The position numbers and the translations under genes are program-made. Shown in pieces: positions 54,219 to 63,996 of a stretch of 64,000 nt of DNA (positions are counted from its first letter, which is position 1; each line of letters starts with the position of its first letter). The notes beneath the pieces are model-generated. The model did not search any database. It saw only the letters and a program-made list of their open reading frames with translations, and was not told the origin of the DNA. Location of the stretch: positions 24,806 through 88,805 of the forward strand of contig CAICTM010000227.1 in the NCBI GenBank assembly GCA_903772945.1, read 5' to 3'. The stretch is from Seminavis robusta (taxonomy: Eukaryota; Bacillariophyta; Bacillariophyceae; Naviculales; Naviculaceae).

Positions 54219-55229
54219 TCACTCAGAGGCATCACCATCTCCACTATCTTCGCTGTCGGACGAATCTTCGCTTTCGGACGAATCTTCGCTTTCGCCACTT
54301 GGAATTTCTACCCAGACGGCATTCAAGGCCGCAAGCTCTGCCTCGATCATGGCTTGCTGGTCTTGGACCACCGTCAACAAGCAGCCATCGGCGCCCTTTC
54401 CCACGGCCTTTTCAATTGCGATGCTTTCGACCTCAGCTTCTTTAGATAATATCTCCATTTCTAGATTCCAGATCTCTTGAAAGTCATCTTTGGTGGCATA
54501 TAACCCATCTTCTGGTGGGACACCTCCCTCATCTCCTTCAGGCATGAGCATAAAGTCTTCCTCGCTCTTCATATGGTCAATTTGTTCCAAAATCATAACT
54601 TGTTCCTTATTGGTTTCCTCCAGGACGTAAGATACTGGGATGTAGGCTTCCGAGAGACGGCGACGCCTAGACTCGTGCATTTCCTCCCACCTACCAGCAA
54701 GATCGTGAATCTCTAGACTGATTATGGCCTGTTGGTCTTCGCGTACCGGTAGCAAGCACGGGAGTTAGAGAGTGGCTGGCAATCATACGGCAGCCGTACT
54801 ATTCAAGCAATCGATGCAGTCTTACTTACCTTTGACAACATTGAGCAAAGACGTAGCGTGATCAGGCACACCAATTTTCTCAACAAGAGCAATGGTCATG
54901 TCCTCAGCCATCGTTTCCATCTCCAGTATTTCCATCTCCAAGTCAAACGTCGTCCAGTCGCTCATTTCCAAATAGGGTTCGTCCTCGGGCGGGGTCGCAA
55001 ATTCCTCTGCAGCCTCATCCTGCAACATCCATGACTCCTCAATTTTCTTGATACCAATTTGGTTGATAATCCCCACTTGCTCCTTCATGGTTTCTGCCAG
55101 AATGTACTCGACTTCCACGTAAGCTCCTGTGAGACGGCGACGTTTTGACAAAGCTCTGGCCCTTGGCCTTCTAAGGCCGGCAGAGGCCACGGCTGCCAAC
55201 GAAAACAAGATCGAAACAGTAAACTTCAT
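54219..55229 (-). CDS. secreted acidic protein with two RRL-preceded modules and a Ser/Asp/Glu tail (silacidin-like candidate)
   Basis: Exon 1 55229-54830 and exon 2 54736-54219, with a 93-bp intron (phase 1), give about 305 residues. Signal peptide about 1-17 (MKFTVSILFSLAAVASA). Then KRRRL (29-33) leads module 1 (about 34-133), and RRRRL (157-161) leads module 2. The modules are clearly duplicated: Y-VEYILAETMKEQVGI versus YIPVSYVLEETNKEQVMI, TPPEDEPY versus VPPEDGLY, and LEMEILEMETMAED versus LEMEILSKEAEVES. The last about 26 residues are almost only Ser, Glu, Asp and Gly. RXL sites and Ser/acid-rich peptides are known for diatom silacidins and other silica-associated proteins. The two modules plus the splice at the second-module linker suggest an internal duplication. 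Silica association is inference; a calcium-binding secreted protein is the alternative. Confidence 0.75.
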
Positions 55230-55980
55230 CCTTCAGTGAGTGATACTACTGTATGAGTGTATTCAGTGGTGACATTCCAGTTTTATGAGCTGTTTTACGG
55301 CAGTGGAATCATCCATTTTTTAGTTTCAAGTTTGTAATCGAATCCATTTTGTGAGCGATCTTTGTACGGAGAGGAGGGCACCCGGTGACCAAGCGTTTTA
55401 CCTGAGGCACAAGATACACTGTTGCGAAATGTTACACTAGGTATTTTACCAGTTCCGGCTATATTGCTCCGAGTACCGGTATGATAGTTTTCTGGCTAGA
55501 GTAGCTAGCTACCGGCCAGCTGTAACGGCACCGGTACCGGTGCCAACCAGGTACCATGTACGTGTACTATTCTCCGAGACCTCAAGCTCCTCGGGATCAC
55601 CGCAGCACAGTTCAATCCCTTTTGGAGCGTCACTTTTACCGTGCCGAAAGTTTTCTTCCGTTTTGGCTCGTCCCATGCAAGAAGGGTTTCACAGGGCTTT
55701 CCAATAGTAGTAATAAAGTCTTCCCCAGACCACAGAGAGGCACGTAGTACTGGTACCGGCACCAGCATCTTCTAATCTAGCCAGCGAGCTAGTACCGCAC
55801 ACTCCTCACTTACACTTAAGATAAGTGGGTCACAGAAATGTTTTATATCGCAATCCTTGAATGCTGGATCTCTGAAGCTTTTAATTTGTACCGAGCGGTG
55901 CGGAACGGTGCGGTGCGCAGGTACAAAAATCGTCAACGAAAATTCTCTGCAAAATACTAAAAGACTGTCCACTGATAATT
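55230..55980. other. upstream of the acidic secreted protein, no gene
   Basis: About 750 bp with GGTACCGGT-type motifs near 55529-55556 and TACTGGTACCGG near 55748. No gene evidence. Confidence 0.4.
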
Positions 55981-56184
55981 CAGAGGGAATACTAATACAA
56001 CACTAGAAGTGTTCGGGGGAAGTGTTCAGGAGAAGTGTTCGGGAGCAGTGTTTGTGAGAAGTGAAACCAAATTTGCAGAGGTCAGAGGGAATACTAATAC
56101 AACACTAAAAGTGTTCGGGGGAAGTGTTCAGGAGAAGTGTTCGGGAGCAGTGTTTGAGAGAAGTGAAACCAAATTTGCAGAGGA
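55981..56184. repeat. two tandem 102-bp repeats
   Basis: The unit starting CAGAGGGAATACTAATACAA at 55981 recurs at 56083 with about 95% identity. Each unit contains a triplicated GAAGTGTTCGGG/CAGG core. A frame reads through both copies (GGSVQEKCSGAVF) but has no other support as coding. Confidence 0.8.
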
Positions 56185-56691
56185 ATGTGATTCTCAGCTT
56201 GCCTTTTGAATAAAAGATGAACTAGACACTCCGATTTCCCAAACCAGAGAAGCCATGAGTACTAACGTCTCAAAAACCCCAAGCTAATTCTACTTCTATG
56301 TGAGGAGTGAGGGAGCCATTACCCCCTATCCTCCACATCACCATCTATCATACATCCAAGTACCATGGTACTCCATATCCCCATCTCGGGGGGCATACTC
56401 GACCACAACATCTTAGGTTGCATCAATTTTGGCTTTGCACCTTTGCCTTCTTGGGCTTTGGCGGCGGCTCCTCACCGATATGAGGGCATGGTGAGTAGTA
56501 GGGTATGTGACAAAAACTGCTACCTGGTAGTGGCTATAAGATATGAAAGATACTGAGATTTGGCTGCTTGTTGTGAGCTAATGACTCAGTGTGGCTGTTG
56601 ATGAATCCTCTAAGATACTCGTACTTCCAGTACAGGACTCAATGAGGTACATCGTAGGCATAAACCGTTCCAAGCCCAGTCCCTTGCGCGA
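56185..56691. other. intergenic, nothing recognised
   Basis: About 500 bp with no supported feature. Confidence 0.4.
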
Positions 56692-57534
56692 CTAATCAGC
56701 TTCATCAATGTAGTCGGTTGGATCCCATGACAAGCGGCGGTCTTCGTTGTCGTCCCCGTCATGATCTTCATCTTCGAGGTCATCAAACCCAACAAAGCCT
56801 CCCACTAGAGGGTTGGCGAATTCATCACACTGGTTGGCTACTTGGGCAATATTGATGGGATCGCTGCTGTTCCTGTCAACAACCATGAACATGACAGAAC
56901 CTCTCTGGATGCAACAAACTTGATCCAAGTATAGTATTGTCCCAGAAGTGCATGCTTTCGCTCCTTCTTGGAAACTCGACCACCAAGTGCAGTCAAGAAA
57001 TCTCGGAGGGCCTGCTTATGGTCACGCAACAACTTCTCATGATTCTTCAATGCGTTTGCGGCTCCACTTCCCAGGTGAAATCTGAGATAATCCAATTGCA
57101 CCCGTTGTCTTGAAAAGGCCAACTGCATCCATCCAACAGGCACACTATCGTTGCGATTCTCGATACGCAGAGTTGTTTTTGACCCAACTTCCCCTGTTAT
57201 TCCGCTTGAAGAACCAGATATTATAGACCACTTGAACTCGTTGCCAAGAAAAGGCTCCAGAGGTCCCATGTCGATCTCGAACGTGCCATCATCCGCTTGT
57301 TGGGGAAATGGCAACAGCAAGCTGTTGCAACCGCTCTATCCACCATAACGTACGGTAGGAAACAGGTATCCCAGCAAAAGTGTTATTTGTGGAAGGAACA
57401 AAGAAGCGATGCTTTCTGTTGCGGTAAGCAAGACCAATTACGCAAGGAGGAAGCGCATCCAAGCTGCTGCGGGGTCGCACATGTCGTCGAGTTTCTTCAT
57501 CTTCTTCTCGCTCACGCATTACAGCACCTGCCAT
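56692..57534 (-). pseudogene. hypothetical gene, apparently frameshifted
   Basis: Three minus-strand frames read on from one another: 57534-57289 (ending near LWWIERLQQLAVAISP), 57320-56838 (PQQADDGTFEIDMGPLEPF, then LRFHLGSGAANALKNHEKLL and SKKERKHALLGQYYTW), and 56928-56692 (SVMFMVVDRNSSDPINIAQ, an acidic DDLEDEDHDGDD block and a WDPTDYIDEAD end). The long open stretches look coding, but joining them needs frame changes, and I find no good short introns at the joins. It is either a decayed gene or one with introns I cannot place. No family is recognised. Confidence 0.35.
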
Positions 57535-57914
57535 TGCTTCTCAGATCTATTGATGGTGATGTTGCTTGGTGCAGCGGGAGCGAATGTTGGTGCGTTTGTT
57601 TTTGTTTTGCTCGTCTGCTCCTTTGTGTTCGTTCTCCATATAGCAGGCAGCTGGCTTCGGAGACCTTCTCGGCAAGTGTTTCGGCAATCGTGGGTTGATT
57701 TTGGTAAACAGATGATGCGAAAGGCACAGAATCGCGCTAAGAAAAGAGGTATCTTATTGATGAGGTATAAGTTGCTACCGGGCACAGCTCTGCTTTATGC
57801 ATAGCAGCAAGCGGAAGACCCCTCCGCAACGTTACACACATCAACCACAAACAGCTTCTTGCTTCTTTTTTCGTAAGTATTATAGTAGACATCATCATTT
57901 TAAATAATAGCACC

Positions 57915-58826
57915 ATGGCAGCAGCAACAGCAACCACCGCAACCACGACGTTCATCCAAGAGTACGCCCACAAGCTGACGGACGCCGAGACGCGTTGGGC
58001 GCTGGAAATCAAACAAGCGGTCGAAGCTCGATCGGATGAAATAAAGGCATTGAGCGACTACGAATACGCGCAATACGCCTTGGTAAGCCGCGGCGATGTG
58101 ACGGATGCTCTGCGTCGCATTCAAGGATTACAAGAATTTCGAGACGAATACAAAATTGACGATACGTTGGAACAGGGAATGGACTTGTTGCGCAAATTCA
58201 CGATTCAGCAACCGTGGTTTGTTTTGGATGTAGAATACGAAGCGCCGCTGGGCCACTTTGTCTGTGTCTATGACTACGGCGTCCTCGATCCGTCCAAGGT
58301 GGATTTTCCAGAAGATTGGAGAATCTACCTCGGTGGTCTCTATTATATTTTTCAAATCTTGCAGTCCAATTTGGGTGCCGTACGAGAAGGTATTGTCCAC
58401 ATTGTCGAGTGCGAAGGAATGAATTGGAGAAACTTTTGCGTCGAATTTGCACGACGCAACTGGTATCACATGATTGAGTATTATCCTCATCGGAACAAGG
58501 AAGTCTCCTGGTTGCACACGTCCGTCATTGCCAACATGATGCATGCACAGTACAAGAGTATGATGGGACAGGAAGCCAGTATCATTCGTGTGGGATGTCA
58601 GTATGAAGGGTATGATGGAAGACTCGATGAAGTATTCAAAATGCCGCATCCCACAGTGGCCGAAGCGAGACTGCTGGCGCGATATGAAACCTTTTTAATC
58701 ACACGGTTTCACAATCAACAATCGTTTCAGTTGCCAGCATCCATTCCGGAGACTGACGACGACGAAGACAGTGATGACGATACTAATAGTGACAATGAGA
58801 GCGAGGGAGACGAGGAAAATCACTAA
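57915..58826 (+). CDS. CRAL-TRIO (Sec14-like) domain protein
   Basis: A 303-residue intronless protein from CACC-ATG 57915. The N-terminal helical part (about 20-85) has DALRRIQGLQEFRDEY, like the CRAL-TRIO N-domain in which a residue-spaced helix precedes the pocket. The lipid-binding part (about 95-250) has GHFVCVYDYGVLDPSKVDFP, EGIVHIVECEGMNWRNF, and IEYYPHRNKEVSWLHTSVIANMM, which match in order the ligand-entry strand, the DxxG-type strand and the FYPER-like block of Sec14 proteins (here YYPHR). The C-terminus is a long acidic tail. Sec14-type proteins exchange phosphatidylinositol, other lipids or isoprenoids between membranes; the ligand here is unknown. No signal peptide, so cytosolic. 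Confidence 0.72.
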   Translation: MAAATATTATTTFIQEYAHKLTDAETRWALEIKQAVEARSDEIKALSDYEYAQYALVSRGDVTDALRRIQGLQEFRDEYKIDDTLEQGMDLLRKFTIQQPWFVLDVEYEAPLGHFVCVYDYGVLDPSKVDFPEDWRIYLGGLYYIFQILQSNLGAVREGIVHIVECEGMNWRNFCVEFARRNWYHMIEYYPHRNKEVSWLHTSVIANMMHAQYKSMMGQEASIIRVGCQYEGYDGRLDEVFKMPHPTVAEARLLARYETFLITRFHNQQSFQLPASIPETDDDEDSDDDTNSDNESEGDEENH

Positions 58827-60078
58827 GCTGTCCTGGCTCCAGTGGAAAGACAGCGCCACGTTACACCTGGCATCGGTAAGGATGTTCCATTCTACAGATG
58901 CGGGAGGAAACATGGCAGGCGCACGTACCGTATCATCCTTGATGTCAAGGGGATTACTAATACCGTACCGTAGAGCGAAACGTCACCGTGCGGTACCAAA
59001 ATTTTGAGCCATATCCCACACAAGACAAGACTGCGCCAACTGTGCGTGAATCTCCGGATCGGAACCGAAACAAGGTGCTCAGCAGCTCAAGCAAATCAGG
59101 GGTAGAACATGCAAACTGTCGCTTCACGTGTCGACACCAGACACGAAAACTTCCGTCACACATCCAACAATAATATATTGTAATTGAGCAGTCACACCAG
59201 TAGATAGATCAGCTGTAGTGATTCGATTGAAACCTTGCTCGCTAACCTGGAGATGGCGCTGCCTTTGTCGTGTCTGGTAGACGTTTACTGCAGCATGGTC
59301 TGTGATCATGGTTCATGCCGTGTGTGGAGAATCAGGAACTGTTACGGCAGAGGTTCATCGTCAACGACGAATCTAGTCTCCTTCTCCGTTTACGCGGCGA
59401 CTCTTACAATGGCATCGTTTTGTCCAATTTTGTAAACAACCTGCAGCAAAGCGATGTCCCGGACACCCAAGTCGGGAACCGAAGCCGCTGTTTCAGTGGC
59501 GACAGTCAGCTTTTTCTTCTTGAGTCTTTGGGGAATTGTAGAAACCATGGACGCATGTGCAGGAATGAATCAAAAGTTTGGCGGAGCTGGAGTACGGAAT
59601 GAATCATCTTCTTTATCGCACCGACCCCCAAGTGATGGTTTCCACTTTTTGTGGCGGTTGGCATGCTTTCTGCGTTGGTTCATGAGATCTTCATTGCAAC
59701 AACAAGTATCCAGCATATCATTGGAGAGACGCATCAAGAGCTCGGGTGCCGTTTCCATGTATAGGCATCGCTGTGGTCTTCTCCAGCTTCTCGGCATCGA
59801 TGCAAAGTAGACTTGCAGGCATAGATACGATTTCTCATTCCGTGTCCAAAGACAGAACATCAACGAACAACAGAAATTTGTGTGATACTATTAATAGTAC
59901 CTAAACCTGTCAAGCCAGGCCTTAATAGCAAGCATTATGTTATGCAAGGGTCTACTGGTATTGCACCAGTACCTGGTACATCATATTGCTGATTGCTGAA
60001 TAACATGAACAAATATAGGCGAAAATCGGCAACAATTGGCTAGTAGCTAGCCGAGACAAAATTCTAGAATTTCACGCT
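58827..60078. other. intergenic, 1.25 kb, nothing recognised
   Basis: Overlapping frames near 59315-59863 on both strands show no recognisable domain. No repeats of note. Convergent between the CRAL-TRIO and the complex I-like gene. Confidence 0.45.
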
Positions 60079-60561
60079 TTACTCATCGTCGTCGTCATCA
60101 TCATCACCGTCGTCGTCGTCATCATCTTCATCGTCGTCCTCATCATCATCATCGTCTTCACCAGGTTTGATGGCTCTCATGGTGAATTTGTCCCAATTGT
60201 CAGCCTCGGATTGGGCCGCTTCATCTTGGTAATGCTTGCCAAATTCAAAGTCTGTGAATCCCTTGGCCTTTAACGCCAATCGAGCCTTGGCTTCTTGCTG
60301 CGCCCATGCCTCGATACTGGTATCCGGAGTAAAGTTGACAATCCAGAAAATGGCAACAGCAGAGACCGTGTAGTAAAAGTACATGTAAGGTTCCCAGCCT
60401 TCTGGTTGAGTGGGATGACCTTCCCAGAGAGTAGCCTTCATGGAATTGGGAACGGGTGCATCACCACCCATCATGCGACGAGCTCCATCCTTTGTCGTTC
60501 TTCGAGCCACCAATACACGGCTCCCACGGGCTGCCAACGAGAGTGCCTTGGCAGAGAACAT
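60079..60561 (-). CDS. mitochondrial complex I subunit, NDUFB11/ESSS-like, with poly-acidic tail
   Basis: A 160-residue intronless protein from ATG 60561. Residues 1-30 form an Arg/Ala/Ser-rich amphipathic presequence (MFSAKALSLAARGSRVLVAR) typical of mitochondrial import. TLWEGHPTQPEGWEPYMYF leads into a single membrane helix (about 60-78), then NFTPDTSIEAWAQQEAKARL, a block that I associate with the ESSS/NDUFB11 family of accessory subunits of NADH:ubiquinone oxidoreductase (PDTSI-WA-EA-RL). The last 26 residues (135-160) are almost all Asp, with Glu and one Gly. That tail is unusual for a mitochondrial protein. Assignment is by motif recall only and could be another small inner-membrane protein. 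Confidence 0.65.
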   Translation of the reverse strand: MFSAKALSLAARGSRVLVARRTTKDGARRMMGGDAPVPNSMKATLWEGHPTQPEGWEPYMYFYYTVSAVAIFWIVNFTPDTSIEAWAQQEAKARLALKAKGFTDFEFGKHYQDEAAQSEADNWDKFTMRAIKPGEDDDDDEDDDEDDDDDDGDDDDDDDE

Positions 60562-60971
60562 GATGTTGCTTGAATGGATTGACCTTTTTGATCTACCGTA
60601 GGCTTCCAGAGACTATTAGAAGACTTTTCTACTAGGCTAGCCGATCTTGCGCTGCTGAGGCTCTACCGTGCCAACAGATTACGAACTCACAAGCACAGTA
60701 ACAAGATGCGGCCGTCAAGGAATTGTTGGTTGTTAGCCATGGTCACTCGCCGTCGCTGCTGTCCAGGGCTTGAGGATCGGAACGGCTTGAGTTTAAGGTT
60801 AATGGTTTTTGAACAAAAGTTGTAGGGTTGAGGCTAACCCAGTCGTGGATTTTGCGAAAGATCCATGCCTGGGTTCTGGGTGCCTGAAGCCAGAAACGGG
60901 CGAGACATGTATTAATAGTAACTTGAACGATCAAGAGGGCGAGACACGGAGACAAGAGCAAGGAGACGGTG
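60562..60971. other. divergent promoter region
   Basis: About 410 bp between divergent genes. No distinct motif claimed. Confidence 0.45.
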
Positions 60972-61949
60972 ATGAGCCAGGAGGTGATCGATAAAGCTAT
61001 GAAGGGCGCCTCAGCTGGCTGCAAGAGAAAAGTTAAGGTGGAGTGTTGGATTCCCGGAGTGTCGACCAAGGTGGATGAGTATGAAAAAACGGTAGAGGTG
61101 ATTGTCCCAATAGAGGAAGCCACGATCAAGTCGGTCAAGTTGTTGATAATTGATCAGTTGATCGCATCATTAGAGGAAGAGAGAGATGACTGTGAAGCCA
61201 AAAATCAACTGAACTATGGCGAAACTCACCTCTTCACGAAAGAACTTTGTGCTCAAGCTGCTCCTTTGAAGTCGGATACGAATTTGCCCGAAAGAAAGAA
61301 GCCAGCAACAAGCTTGTTTTGTGAGCTAGATCCAGATTTGAAGGCGCGTAGAACTTTAGAGGAAGCCACGTTGATACTTCATCAGATGATTGTATCATTA
61401 AAGGAAGAGAGAGATGACTGGGACGTCAAAAAGCTACTGAACTTTGGTGAAACCCACCTCTTCAGGAAAGAACTTTGCACTCAAGCTGCTCCTTTGACGC
61501 CGGATAGGACTTTGCCCAAAAGCAAGAAGCCATCAACAAGTTTGTTTCATGAGCTAGATCCAGATGATTCCAATATTTGGGAGTTGGATCATGGGCTTGG
61601 TGGAAAGGAAAAGCTATACTTTTTTGTTGATTTTGTCTTCAACATTGCCACGAACTGCGCCTCGTTGTCTCAACAGAGCTTCAAACTCCCATTGGTTCAA
61701 TTTAGAGAGCCCAAGTGCACGCTAGAGGATGCCAAACAAGCACTTCGCAAACGAACAGGCTTGGACACTGGGATTATGCATCTTTTTTACAATGGGTCAG
61801 AACTCATCCAATGGGATGGGTATGCCAACACTAATACGCGCAGCAACTTTTGCTTACAACCGAGGGAATCTGATGCTAGAAGTCTATGGAATTTGCCATT
61901 CTATAGAATCAGAGACCATTCTATAGAATCAGCGGTTTTCATTCTATAG
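60972..61949 (+). CDS. tandem-repeat protein with ubiquitin-like-type C-terminal part, unknown
   Basis: A 325-residue frame from ATG 60972 (the base before gives only GTG). It has two repeats of about 75 residues: LIASLEEERDDCEAKNQLNY, GETHLFTKELCAQAAPL, SLFCELDPD and again MIVSLKEERDDWDVKKLLNF, GETHLFRKELCTQAAPL, SLFHELDPD. The C-terminal part has CTLEDAKQALRKRTGLDTG and MHLFYNGSELIQWDG, with the beta-helix-beta rhythm of ubiquitin-like domains (an idea, not a proof). The frame runs into three copies of the ATTCTATAGAAT palindrome, which encode the last residues (FYRIRDHSIES), so the true C-terminus may have been altered by repeat expansion. Confidence 0.55.
   Translation: MSQEVIDKAMKGASAGCKRKVKVECWIPGVSTKVDEYEKTVEVIVPIEEATIKSVKLLIIDQLIASLEEERDDCEAKNQLNYGETHLFTKELCAQAAPLKSDTNLPERKKPATSLFCELDPDLKARRTLEEATLILHQMIVSLKEERDDWDVKKLLNFGETHLFRKELCTQAAPLTPDRTLPKSKKPSTSLFHELDPDDSNIWELDHGLGGKEKLYFFVDFVFNIATNCASLSQQSFKLPLVQFREPKCTLEDAKQALRKRTGLDTGIMHLFYNGSELIQWDGYANTNTRSNFCLQPRESDARSLWNLPFYRIRDHSIESAVFIL
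61903..61949. repeat. three copies of palindrome ATTCTATAGAAT
   Basis: ATTCTATAGAAT occurs three times at about 20-bp spacing at the 3' end of the repeat-protein frame. The same palindrome forms a larger cluster at 62739-62979. Confidence 0.85.
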
Positions 61950-62738
61950 AATGGGAAGGGCACAGAAAGGTCACAGCACCCTTCCACAGCGGCACCAGCA
62001 AGAGCAACAAACAACAACAGCAGCATCACATGGCGTTGTGCCACAGCCTCATCAGTGGATAGTGGATCAATCCATCGCTACTCCTGCTACTGCTACTGCT
62101 ACATGTACTACTACTGCTACTACAGTCGTATTGCAATAAGGTAAGTCTATTATCAAGTGTATTATTGAAGGCAAAGCACTGACTTCTCATAGAATTGACA
62201 GCCTCATCAGTCTTCTCTCCTTCATTGACTGAATATGGAGCTTGACCGACAATAAGAGTACATGTACCGGTATTGTTGATTCTATCAATGGATTGATTAT
62301 CAAGAGTGTTGTTGAAGGTGCAGATTCAAAAGCCATCCCTCATTTATTTCTATGGACTGAGGGAAGGCAGTCAGATCTCGGCGAGTTGTTCTTGAATTAT
62401 TCGAATGGGATCGTTGCACCTCTTCTATCAAGCCTCACTCAAGCCGACCGTCTCCGGTGCAGAACTGAAAGCCATCCCTCATTGAATTCTATGGACCATG
62501 GGATGGCAGTCAGTTCTTGGCCACTGACATTCAAGTTGGTGGTATTTGAAGAGCAACAATCAACCATCAACCATTGTCCACGATCAATCGATCGATCGAT
62601 CCGGATAACAAGGAGAGAGGAGAGTCAAGTCTGTGGATTGATGCATGCCCTATCACCAGCCTCAATGTCGTCCAATGGCAACAACAGTACTACCGGTAGT
62701 ATCACAGAGCAACAACATTCTACAGATTTTCATGTTTC
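61950..62738. other. intergenic between two palindrome clusters
   Basis: About 790 bp with CAG/CAA-rich and GCTACT-type short tracts (61990-62120). A frame from about 62242 to 62820 has no recognised domain and ends in the palindrome cluster. Confidence 0.45.
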
Positions 62739-62979
62739 ATTCTATAGAATCAGAAAAATTGAAGATGATTCTATAGAATCAAGAGAAAATTTAATTGATT
62801 CTATAGAATATGATGTGTGATTCTATAGAATAAGATTTCTACAGATTCTCACATACTTTGATTCTATAGATTGATCTGATTCTATAGAATTCTAGTATAC
62901 CTCCCTCAAGTATTCTATAGAATCAGACCATTCTACAGATTTTTTTTTCATTCTATAGAATGATCTGATTCTATAGACT
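62739..62979. repeat. cluster of palindrome ATTCTATAGAAT (about nine full or near copies)
   Basis: In 240 bp the 12-bp perfect palindrome ATTCTATAGAAT (often inside GATTCTATAGAATC, a 14-bp palindrome) occurs nine times counting one-base variants, and a ATTCTACAGAT variant occurs three times (62718, 62845, 62932 area). Spacing is irregular (about 15-30 bp). Confidence 0.88.
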
Positions 62980-63059
62980 TCTAGTAACAAATCCCCCATG
63001 AAGCCACTCTGCATCTTTGGGTCCATGATTGGACAATCAACATTGCGACCTTAGACCGG

Positions 63060-63401
63060 ATGGGTTCCTTGTTCCAGGTTCTCGTTAATAGCCATGAAAA
63101 TGAGAGCAGCCTCAAGGCAAGAGTAGAAGCGAACAAGAACTGGCAAAGCACAACGACGGCGGATCCGCAATTTGTACTGGCGGATGGGACATTTCTCACT
63201 GGTGACAAGACCCTTTTGCATCATGGTGTGGCCAACAATTGCTCTATGCTGGCCATCCCCAGCACCAATAGGCTCAAGGACCGAGGCTGTACAATTCCAA
63301 AGGCAGAATTGCGAGGAATCACATTACGTCAGCTACGGGACGTCGCTGCTGCTGTCTTGGCTCGGTGCAAAGTCGAAGGGTGGCGGAGTGTTGAGTCATG
63401 A
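63060..63401 (+). CDS. small protein with ubiquitin-like-type region, perhaps a truncated family member
   Basis: A 113-residue frame starting MGSLFQVLVNSHENESSLKA. The order of a strand, helix (ESSLKARVEANKNW), FVLADGTFLTGDKTLLHHGV and NNCSMLAI resembles a ubiquitin-like domain (LADGTxL-DxxTL--HGV). TLRQLRDVAAAVLARCKVEGW then follows, a block (TLxxLR-VA-AV--RC--EGW) that I have seen in diatom-specific proteins. The frame stops soon after, and a shifted frame continues with HEYPGLKFEIDWTTKT, so the 3' part may be frameshifted. Its likeness to the C-terminus of the gene at 60972 suggests the two derive from one family. Confidence 0.45.
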   Translation: MGSLFQVLVNSHENESSLKARVEANKNWQSTTTADPQFVLADGTFLTGDKTLLHHGVANNCSMLAIPSTNRLKDRGCTIPKAELRGITLRQLRDVAAAVLARCKVEGWRSVES

Positions 63402-63879
63402 GTATCCGGGACTGAAATTCGAAATCGACTGGACCACCAAAACGATTCCTCACTTTTCTTTTTAGACTGACTTTTAAAATAGCTCACCATGGCCAAACAG
63501 TCTCTCTAGTGTTTAATCAACATCTAAAAAGAAAAGCCCTGTCTAGACAGTTACAGATACAGATACTACAGCCTTCAGGTGCTCTGTGAGCGAAGGAACC
63601 AGTTCGAACAGTGCTCTAGAAGCGATCGAACGACCGAAAGTAGTCACCGTGGAATTGCGACGACGATAGCCGGCAACGGTTCGTCGTCTTCCCAACCGAC
63701 TACAGGCAAGGCAAGGGTACCACTGCGACTGCAGGAGTGAGTACAGTAAGGCCGCCTACTTGAATAACAACAAACGCCGCTATTGTAGGCGAAACAGACC
63801 GGTGAAAACGCCATTGTCGGTCTTTTCTTCTTTCGTTTTCGATCGATCGAAGAAACTCGCTGACACCCGGTGAGTCCAG
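63402..63879. other. intergenic, nothing recognised
   Basis: About 480 bp, no gene evidence; becomes rich in short bZIP-type sites at its right end. Confidence 0.4.
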
Positions 63880-63996
63880 TGAGTCAAATTGACTCATCTG
63901 ACTCGAATCGGAATTCGGATTCGGAACGGGAATCAGTGACGTTTTTTGGTGACGTCATCCCGTGACATCATCGCGTGACGTTTTTTGCTGACGTCA
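63880..63996. promoter_or_regulatory. cluster of AP-1 and CRE-type bZIP sites
   Basis: TGAGTCAAATTGACTCA (63880-63896) is a perfect inverted pair of AP-1/GCN4-type TGAGTCA sites. TGACGTTTTTTG (63937), TGACGTCA (63950-63957), TGACATCA (63963-63970), TGACGTTTTTTG (63976) and TGACGTCA (63989-63996) follow, the last group being two tandem copies of a about 40-bp unit. Phaeodactylum carbonic anhydrase promoters have TGACGT/ACGTCA elements that answer CO2 and cAMP through bZIP proteins. The gene controlled here would lie to the right, outside the window. Confidence 0.6.

Noticed and set aside
57297-57804. Plus-strand hydrophobic frames opposite the hypothetical minus-strand gene
   Set aside because: They are antisense shadows with low-complexity Leu/Cys/Phe content and no signal or start context.
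59315-59863. Overlapping frames of 95-118 codons as a gene
   Set aside because: Frames on both strands overlap, none has a recognisable motif, and no splice pattern improves any of them.
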